DNA of 64,000 nucleotides, from assembly GCF_045679555.1 (NCBI RefSeq), contig NC_092089.1:1936663-2000662 (forward strand). The letters run 5' to 3'. Both the position numbers and the translations under genes were made by a program. Every line of letters begins with the position of its first letter. Within the stretch, counting starts at the first letter, position 1. Below, one piece after another: positions 57,379 through 64,000 of the stretch. The notes beneath the pieces were generated by a model that worked only from the letters and a program-made list of their open reading frames with translations, was not told where the DNA came from and did not search any database. The DNA is from Salvelinus alpinus. Lineage: Eukaryota; Chordata; Actinopteri; Salmoniformes; Salmonidae.

Positions 57379-60300
57379 TTATAGGGGCAGTGGTAGTCCA
57401 TGTCTCAGCCTGGCTGCCCTCAGTTTCTCTACTTTGATTTTTGCTCTCAGAAGCTCCTCCTCCAGTTCCTGCTTCCTCTTTAGCCCCTCCCTCTTCTCCT
57501 CCAGGTATACGCCCATCTTTCTGTGATTGGTCATGACCTGCTCGTGCTCCTCCTTGGCCAGCTGAAGGGGACGGAGCCTGTCAGGGTCACGGCGGGGGTA
57601 GTGGTCATGAGGGTAAAGGTCACGTTGCAGTGGAACGGGTGAGGTGGAGAGGGGCAGGACGACGGAGGATGGGCAGGGAGAGAGGGAGCCGTCATAACCA
57701 TGGACACTGCCCAACTCCTCATCTTCCTCCTCTGCCCCCTCTCCTCCTAGCACCACCCCCACACGCGTGGAGAGGATGGTCAGGTCTGGCGGAGGCTTCA
57801 CGTCCACATCCTGGTCCAGCCTGACCACATCCTGGTCCAGCCTGACCACATCCTGGTCCAGCCTGACCACATCCTGGTCCAGGTGGTGTGTGACGGGGTT
57901 TGATGGGTAGTCTGGGAGGGAGGAGCTGCTGCCAGGTTGCTCCATGGGAGAGTCATGCTTATACATCATCCTGCAGATAAACAGAATAATACAGCTTTAT
58001 TACTGTATCATTATACATCATCCTGCAGATAAACAGAATAATAAAGCTTTATTACTGTATCATTATACATCATCCTGCAGATAAACAGAATAATAAAGCT
58101 TTATTACTGTATCATTATAGATCACCCTGCAGATAAACAGAATAATACAGCTTCATTACTGTATCATTATAGATCATCCTGCAGATTAACAGTATAATAC
58201 AGCTTTATTACTGTATCATTATACATCACCCTGCAGATAAACAGAATAATACAGCTTTATTACTGTATCATTATAGATCACCCTGCAGATAAACAGAATA
58301 ATACAGCTTTATTACTGTATCATTATACATCACCCAGCAGAGACAATATGGAATAGAATACAGCTTTATTACTACAGCCATACATGTATAAGTGGCACTA
58401 GGTGGGGGTATTGAGAGTATTCAATCAATCAAATGTATTTATAAAGCCCTTTTTACATCAGCCGATGTCACAAAGTGATGTACAGAAACCCAGCATAAAA
58501 CCACAAACAGCAAGAAATGCAGGTGTAGAAGACCGGCTGTGTAGAAATACAACCGGTCTTCGGGAAGGTCAAAAACATTCTTCTTAAAACCCTTTTCATG
58601 ACCATCTCATACTTTGCTAAAGAATGCATTCTGCTACTGTGGGCTAATACCTCTCCTACGTTTAAAATGTGAATTGACCAGATTGTTGACTTTCTGCCTC
58701 TTGAAAAGCGGGTTTGATAGACTCGTCTCCACAACTCAAATATATTTTGAACTGGACAGAATGAATGGGATGATATGTGTGTAGACATGACGTGTAAGGG
58801 TGCTGTAAACATGACGTGTAAGGGTGCTGTAGACATGACGTGTAAGGTGCTGTAAACATGACGTGTAAGGCGCTGTAGACATGACGTGTAAGGTGCTGTA
58901 GACATGACGTGTAAGGTGCTGTAAACATGACGTGTAAGGGCGCTGTAGACATGACGTGTAAGGGCGCTGTAGACATGACGTGTAAGGGCGCTGTAAACAT
59001 GACGTGTAAGGGCGCTGTAAACATGACGTGTAAGGGCGCTGTAGACATGACGTGTAAGGTGCTGTAAACATGACGTGTAAGGGCGCTGTAGACATGACGT
59101 GTAAGGGCGCTGTAAACATGACGTGTAGGGTGCTGTAAACATGACGTGTAAGGGCGCTGTAGACAAGGCCTTTTAAGGGCGCTGTAGACATGACGTGTAA
59201 GGGCGCTGTAGACATGACGTGTAAGGGTGCTGTAAACATGACGTGTAAGGGCGCTGTAAACATGACGTGTAAGGGCGCTGTAAACATGACGTGTAAGGGC
59301 GCTGTAAACATGACGTGTAAGGCGCTGTAAACATGACGTGTAAGGGCGCTGTAAACATGACGTGTAAGGGCGCTGTAAACATGACGTGTAAGGGCGCTGT
59401 AGACATGACGTGTAAGGGCGCTGTAAACATGACGTGTAAGGCGCTGTAGACATGACGTGTAAGGGCGCTGTAGACATGACGTGTAAGGTGCTGTAAACAT
59501 GACGTGTAAGGGCGCTGTAAACATGACGTGTAAGGGCGCTGTAAACATGACGTGTAAGGGCGCTGTAAACATGACGTGTAAGGCGCTGTAAACATGACGT
59601 GTAAGGGCGCTGTAAACATGACGTGTAAGGGCGCTGTAGACATGACGTGTAAGGGCGCTGTAAACATGACGTGTAAGGCGCTGTAGACATGACGTGTAAG
59701 GGCGCTGTAAACATGACGTGTAAGGGCGCTGTAAACATGACGTGTAAGGGCGCTGTAAACATGACGTGTAAGGGCGCTGTAGACATGACGTGTAAGGGCG
59801 CTGTAAACATGACGTGTAAGGCGCTGTAGACATGACGTGTAAGGGCGCTGTAAACATGACGTGTAAGGGCGCTGTAAACATGACGTGTAAGGCGCTGTAG
59901 ACATGACGTGTAAGGGCGCTGTAAACATGACGTGTAAGGGCGCTGTAAACATGACGTGTAAGGGCGCTGTAAACATGACGTGTAAGGGCGCTGTAAACAT
60001 GACGTGTAAGGGCGCTGTAAACATGACGTGTAAGGGCGCTGTAAACATGACGTGTAAGGGCGCTGTAAACATGACGTGTAAGGGCGCTGTAAACATGACG
60101 TGTAAGGGCTCTGTAAACATGACGTGTAAGGGCGCTGTAAACATGACGTGTAAGGGCGCTGTAGACATGACGTGTAAGGGCGCTGTAAACATGACGTGTA
60201 AGGCGCTGTAGACATGACGTGTAAGGGCGCTGTAAACATGACGTGTAAGGCGCTGTAGACATGACGTGTAAGGGCGCTGTAAACATGACGTGTAAGGGCG

Positions 60301-62177
60301 CTGTAAACATGACGTGTAAGGGCGCTGTAAACATGACGTGTAAGGGCGCTGTAAACATGACGTGTAAGGGCGCTGTAAACATGACGTGTAAGGGCGCTGT
60401 AAACATGACGTGTAAGGGCGCTGTAAACATGACGTGTAAGGGCGCTGTAAACATGACGTGTAAGGGCGCTGTAAACATGACGTGTAAGGGCGCTGTAAAC
60501 ATGACGTGTAAGGGCTCTGTAAACATGACGTGTAAGGGCGCTGTAAACATGACGTGTAAGGGCGCTGTAGACATGACGTGTAAGGGCGCTGTAGACATGA
60601 CGTGTAAGGGCGCTGTAAACATGACGTGTAAGGGCGCTGTAGACATGACGTGTAAGGGCGCTGTAAACATGACGTGTAAGGGCGCTGTAGACATGACGTG
60701 TAAGGGCGCTGTAAACATGACGTGTAAGGGCGCTGTAGACATGACGTGTAAGGGCGCTGTAAACATGACGTGTAAGGCGCTGTAGACATGACGTGTAAGG
60801 GCGCTGTAGACATGACGTGTAAGGGCGCTGTAAACATGACGTGTAAGGCGCTGTAAACATGACGTGTAAGGGCGCTGTAAACATGACGTGTAAGGGCGCT
60901 GTAGACATGACGTGTAAGGGCGCTGTAAACATGACGTGTAAGGGCGCTGTAAACATGACGTGTAAGGCGCTGTAAACATGACGTGTAAGGCGCTGTAGAC
61001 ATGACGTGTAAGGGCGCTGTAGACATGACGTGTAAGGGCGCTGTAAACATGACGTGTAAGGCGCTGTAAACATCACGTGTAAGGCACTGTAAACTCATAT
61101 TTTGCTTGTTGTCTCAGTTAAAGCTGGAACTATCATCTAATAATAAATTATACACTGAGTATACAAAACATTAAGAACAAATGCTCTTTCCATGACAGAC
61201 TAACCAGGTGAATCTAGGTGAAAACTATGATCCCTTATTGATGTCATTTTTTAAATCGACCTGAAATCAGTGTAGATGAAAGGGGGAGACAGGTTAAAAG
61301 GGGGATTTTAAAGCCTTGAGACAATTGAGAATGTGTGCCATTCATAGGATGAATGGGCAAGACATAAAATGTAAGAACCTTTGAACGGGTTATGGTAGTA
61401 GGTACCAGGTGCACCTGTACGTGTCAAGAACTGCAATGCTGCTGGGTTTTTCACACTCAACAGTTTCCCGTGTGTATCAATAATGGTCCACCACCCAAAG
61501 GACATCCAGTCAACCAGACACAACTATGGTCCATAATCCCTGTGGAACACCTTGTAGAATCCATGCCCTGACAAATTGAGGCTGTTCTGAGGTCAAGAGT
61601 GTGAGCCTGAGGAGTGTGTATGTGTGCATGTGTGCATGTGTAAACTGATTGAGGTTAGCTCTGTGTTCAGTTCTACAGAGCAGCCCCTCCCCTCTCTAGT
61701 AGAGCAGCCCCTCCCCTCCCCTCTAGTAGAGCAGCCCCTCCCCTCTCTAGTTACCAGTAGAGCTCTACAGAGCAACCCCTCCCCTCTAGTAGAGCAGCCC
61801 CTCCCCTCTAGTAGAGCAGCCCCGCCCCTCTCCTCTAGTTACTAGTAGAGCTCTACAGAGCAGCCCCTCCCCTCTAGTTACTAGCAGAGCTCTACAGAGC
61901 AGCCCCTCCCCTCTCCTTTAGTTTCTAGTAGAGCTCTACAGAGCAGCCCCTCCATAGTAGAGCTCTACAGAGCAGCCCCTCCCCTCTAGTTACTAGCAGA
62001 GCTCTACAGAGCAGCCCCTCCCCTCTCCTTTAGTTTCTAGTAGAGCAGCCCCTCCATAGTAGAGCTCTACAGAGCAGCCCCTCCCCTCTAGTTACTAGTA
62101 GAGCTCTACAGAGCAGCCCCTCCCCTCTAATTACTAGTAGAGCAGCCCCTCCCCTCTCGGAGAGCTGTACAGAGCAG

Positions 62178-62229
<52 letters not shown>

Positions 62230-62649
62230 TCACCTGTGCATCGTTGCTGGGTCTTTATCATGGTGGATAGCTCCGTGATGGAAAAGGTGAGGTATCATCT
62301 CCATCACTCTCCTGGTTGGTTCAGATATACTTCCTCTGTACTCTGGCTGGGCGTGTCTCCGTTGCATCACTTCCTGTTTGGCCGACTCCTTCAGCCTCTT
62401 GTAGAGGGTGCGTAGGCCCTGGGCAGTGCGGGGGGGCCTGTCCCCCCCCAGGACGTTGTACTGCTCAGACACTGTGTCCCAGCACTTGTTCTTGTCCACG
62501 ATGACAGCGTGCTTGTTGGTGTGCTCCTCCAGGATGAGAATGTGTGGGCGGACCAGCTTCAGCAGGTCCAGTTTCTCAGACAGGGTGAAGTTGGACGAGC
62601 GAGCCTTACCCACCATACTGGACGACATGTAGACGGACCCAGACGCCAT
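57379..62649 (-). CDS. fsbp: FSBP, fibrinogen silencer-binding protein, two exons
   Basis: Exon 1 is 62649-62234 and exon 2 is 57970-57379, joined in phase 2 (CAC AG / G ATG). The frame has 335 residues from the first ATG, or 324 from the ATG at 62616 ([20 protein letters not shown]), where the mammalian protein (299 residues) starts; I prefer 62616, though the 11-codon extension [11 protein letters not shown] is open. Exon 1 encodes a Myb/SANT-like trihelix DNA-binding domain with [20 protein letters not shown] and [18 protein letters not shown]. Exon 2 encodes a low-complexity middle and a C-terminal coiled coil ([38 protein letters not shown]). The human protein represses the fibrinogen gamma promoter. 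The middle contains four in-frame LDQDVVR heptads made from a 21-bp DNA repeat. The intron holds two large minisatellites. The gene probably lies inside a RAD54B intron. Confidence 0.93.
57961..58345 (-). repeat. 52-bp tandem repeat built on the FSBP exon 2 acceptor, 8 junction copies
   Basis: The true 3' splice junction reads TTTATCTGCAG/GATGATGTATAA on the sense strand at 57971/57970. The same junction recurs upstream at about 58022, 58074, 58126, 58178, 58230, 58282 and, degenerate, 58334. The period is 52 bp, as ATACATCATC starts at 57961 and 58013. The repeated part includes the first 10-12 exon bases. Use of an upstream copy would shift frame, because 52 is not a multiple of 3. Confidence 0.92.
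58425..58545 (+). mobile_element. Dispersed teleost repeat fragment
   Basis: Contains AAATGTATTTATAAAGCCCT, then TTTTACATCAGCCGATGTCA and CAAAGTGATGTACAGAAACC, a highly recurrent fish sequence. CATCAGCCGATG is a small palindrome. No coding content; located in the FSBP intron. Confidence 0.5.
58786..61092 (+). repeat. 24-bp minisatellite in the FSBP intron, roughly 95-100 copies
   Basis: Unit ACATGACGTGTAAGGGCGCT plus GT(A)A(G)A, mostly 24 bp, with 22-23-bp forms that lack one or two G of GGGCG. Each unit contains TGACGTG and two CpG (ACGT and GCGC). Larger blocks repeat, for example a single GGGCTCTG variant at about 60110 and again at about 60512, roughly 400 bp apart in the same context. 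Minus-strand frames of 641-804 codons are an artefact of the repeat period. Confidence 0.97.
61148..61585 (+). mobile_element. Tc1/mariner-type fragment (CACTGAGTATACAAAACATT end)
   Basis: The left end TACACTGAGTATACAAAACA is followed by TTAAGAACAAATGCTCTTTC, a recurrent salmonid element. The body includes ATGAATGGGCAAGACATAAA and CAGTTTCCCGTGTGTATCAA, remnants of a transposase. The expected inverted right end is missing; the copy stops near TGTTCTGAGGTCAAG. Non-coding. Confidence 0.6.
61675..62178 (-). repeat. Minisatellite rich in CAGCCCCTCCCC units, FSBP intron
   Basis: Irregular units of AGAGCAGCCCCTCCCCTCTA, GTAGAGCTCTACAG and TTACTAGTAG. On the FSBP sense strand each unit is GGGGAGGGGCTGCTCT, so the nascent transcript carries repeated G4-A-G4 runs shortly after the exon 1 donor. 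AGAGCTCTACAGAGC includes palindromes (GAGCTC). Confidence 0.93.
62180..62229 (+). repeat. (GT)n beside the FSBP exon 1 donor
   Basis: About 25 GT units. On the sense strand the intron begins GTGAGACACACA and continues as CA, the same arrangement as CDH17 introns 2 and 3. Confidence 0.95.
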
Positions 62650-63550
62650 CTTAGAACATAGCCCAGGGAACCAGACTGGACCGAGCCAGGCCTAGACACC
62701 AGCACTAACTCAACACAATATCTCGCTTCTTTTGAGATTTGGTCTGGTTCTCTACCTCCCTTTTCTTTCTGTTCTGTGATGAGGCTCAGGCTAATACTGG
62801 TTTAACTCTCACTCACTCTCTTCCTTGTCCCTCTTCTTTCTCCCCCTTCATGGATTCTCAATCAAACAGTCTCTGTCTAACGCATGTACTCTCTCTCATC
62901 CGAGGTCTTCTCTGCTCTGTGTTACACAACACACACGGCAACAATAAGAATCAGGCTTAACTAGGCCAGCCTCGTTTAGGCCCCCGCCTACCGCGGAGGG
63001 CTTTGGGTGAATTCCTCCCAGCTTAGGCTGACGCAGGCTAAAGCCGCTTAAACCCAGCCCGACCTACTTACAGCCCGGTCTCTCTAAACCTCAAATCAGC
63101 GCTCGTTCTAACTGCTATACACCAAATACTAACATACGGGGGGAATGTGTGTGCTTACATGGGGAAATACCGATGAAATTGTAAAGATGCATTTTCTTTA
63201 TTCTTATTTCCGTTTAACTAGAAAAGAGGAAACGTCGCTGGTTTAACCGGAGAGGTGTGCGCGCAGCGCGAGTCCGTGCGAATGCGCGTTTTCTTTTCTT
63301 CACACAAAGGAAAATCAAAGCTGCTTCTCAAAGAGAAACACACGAATCATCCGCCGACGGGAACAACAGAATGAGGGAAAACTAGTGAAAAGCTAAAGAG
63401 AGAGGAAAAGCAGAGAAAGGAGAGAAGACAGACAGAGGCACTAGTTGCTCTGAGAGGGAGGGGGACAGAGCGCGTGTGCTCACTGATCCCAGGCACAGCT
63501 CTAATCTGCCTCGCGCTGCCGCTGCACTACCCACGCTCATTTGCATAATG
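62650..63550 (-). promoter_or_regulatory. fsbp: Probable FSBP promoter and 5' UTR region
   Basis: Sequence upstream of the FSBP start. It has a CpG-dense patch (63240-63300, GTGCGCGCAGCGCGAGTCCG) and no clear TATA box, as expected for a broad CpG promoter. The exact start site cannot be read. Part of it could also serve other transcripts of the nested RAD54B locus. Confidence 0.35.
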
Positions 63551-64000
63551 CTGGACCTGCTGTCATTAAAACATAGGCTTGTTACAGTTGGCTAGGCTTC
63601 ATTCAGTGTGTGTTTGTTTCACTGAAGCACAAGCCAGAGCATTAAATAAATCCCTGTCAGTCCTAAATGGATAGACTAAGTGTCGCTCACCTTAGAAAGG
63701 CGATATTGGTTTGCTGCATTTCCTTTCTAAAGCAGCATATACATGACCTTGGTTTCAAGGAAAAATTATAACCACAAATAGGTGTTAAGTGGCATTAAAA
63801 ATTCCAAGTCCAGGCACACGTGAGGGTTTGCAAATTAAAAATCCTTTAATTTGTAGTCATAATTAAAATACACCAACGAGTATCAGCTAAGGCCTAAATC
63901 AGGCTGACATAAATGATCATATTTTTAACTGAGCCTGTTGGTCTGAGAGCTGGTGCTCCAATAGCGTTTGCCAGACGGTAGCAGAGTAAACAGTCTATGG
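63551..64000. other. No feature recognised
   Basis: AT-rich, apparently single-copy sequence up to the window edge. RAD54B 5' exons are expected further right but none is identifiable here. Confidence 0.3.

Noticed and set aside
58662..61098. Minus-strand frames of 641-804 codons with repeated TAPLHVM/RHVYSAL text
   Set aside because: Products of the 24-bp minisatellite: the period is a multiple of 3 and lacks stops in several frames at once. No domain, and three overlapping frames are equally open.
63240..63560. Possible RAD54B first coding exon in the CpG-rich stretch
   Set aside because: No ATG-led frame resembling the RAD54B N-terminus and no fitting donor could be supported; left as probable FSBP promoter.

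Overview
The window is vertebrate nuclear DNA from a salmonid fish (Oncorhynchus, Salmo or Salvelinus type). Three things support this. Its transposons are the Tc1-like families typical of salmonids, including a decayed Sleeping Beauty-type element with terminal repeats CAGTTGAAGTCGGAAG. It carries an L2-type LINE and SINE tails common in salmonid DNA. Its introns are full of very long (GT)n tracts and minisatellites. By my estimate tandem repeats cover a little under half of the 64 kb.

Four protein genes could be assembled exon by exon, all on the minus strand and with consistent splice phases. From left to right they are: the first three coding exons of cadherin-17 (CDH17, 3388-4387, 3' part outside the window); the complete RGK small GTPase GEM (14596-17839, four coding exons, 306 codons); the last twelve coding exons of the Swi2/Snf2 recombination translocase RAD54B (44769-52555, about 818 codons, N-terminus not found); and the complete two-exon FSBP gene (57379-62649). 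The order CDH17-GEM-RAD54B/FSBP, all in one orientation, matches the human 8q22.1 region as I remember it. The absence of RAD54B 5' exons between its first visible exon and the right edge fits FSBP being nested in a RAD54B intron, as in mammals.

Region by region: 0-3.4 kb holds a LINE, a non-autonomous DNA element and GT-rich satellite. 3.4-14 kb holds CDH17 exons, an 82-bp minisatellite, a Tc1 element, a 26-bp minisatellite and a SINE. 14-18.4 kb is GEM, with a Tc1 element and a (CA)n of about 100 units in its last intron, and a TATA box plus a perfect CRE upstream. 18.5-26.7 kb is intergenic, with two Tc1 elements, an hAT-like element, fold-back elements and three minisatellites. 26.75-43.59 kb is one 16.8-kb array of a 37-bp unit with higher-order structure. 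44.4-52.6 kb is RAD54B. 53.4-56.8 kb holds a LINE and a Tc1-like element. 57.4-62.6 kb is FSBP, with a 2.3-kb 24-bp minisatellite and a G-rich minisatellite in its intron.

The most unusual observation is that several arrays inside genes were built from exon-intron junctions. RAD54B has 28 extra tandem copies of one 5' splice site in a 39-bp, frame-preserving unit. It has 28 extra copies of a second 5' splice site in a 71/77/83-bp unit, and a duplicated terminal coding segment including the stop codon. FSBP has seven extra copies of its exon-2 3' splice junction in a 52-bp unit. These arrays could give splice-site choice or length polymorphism in a DNA-repair helicase and a transcription factor.
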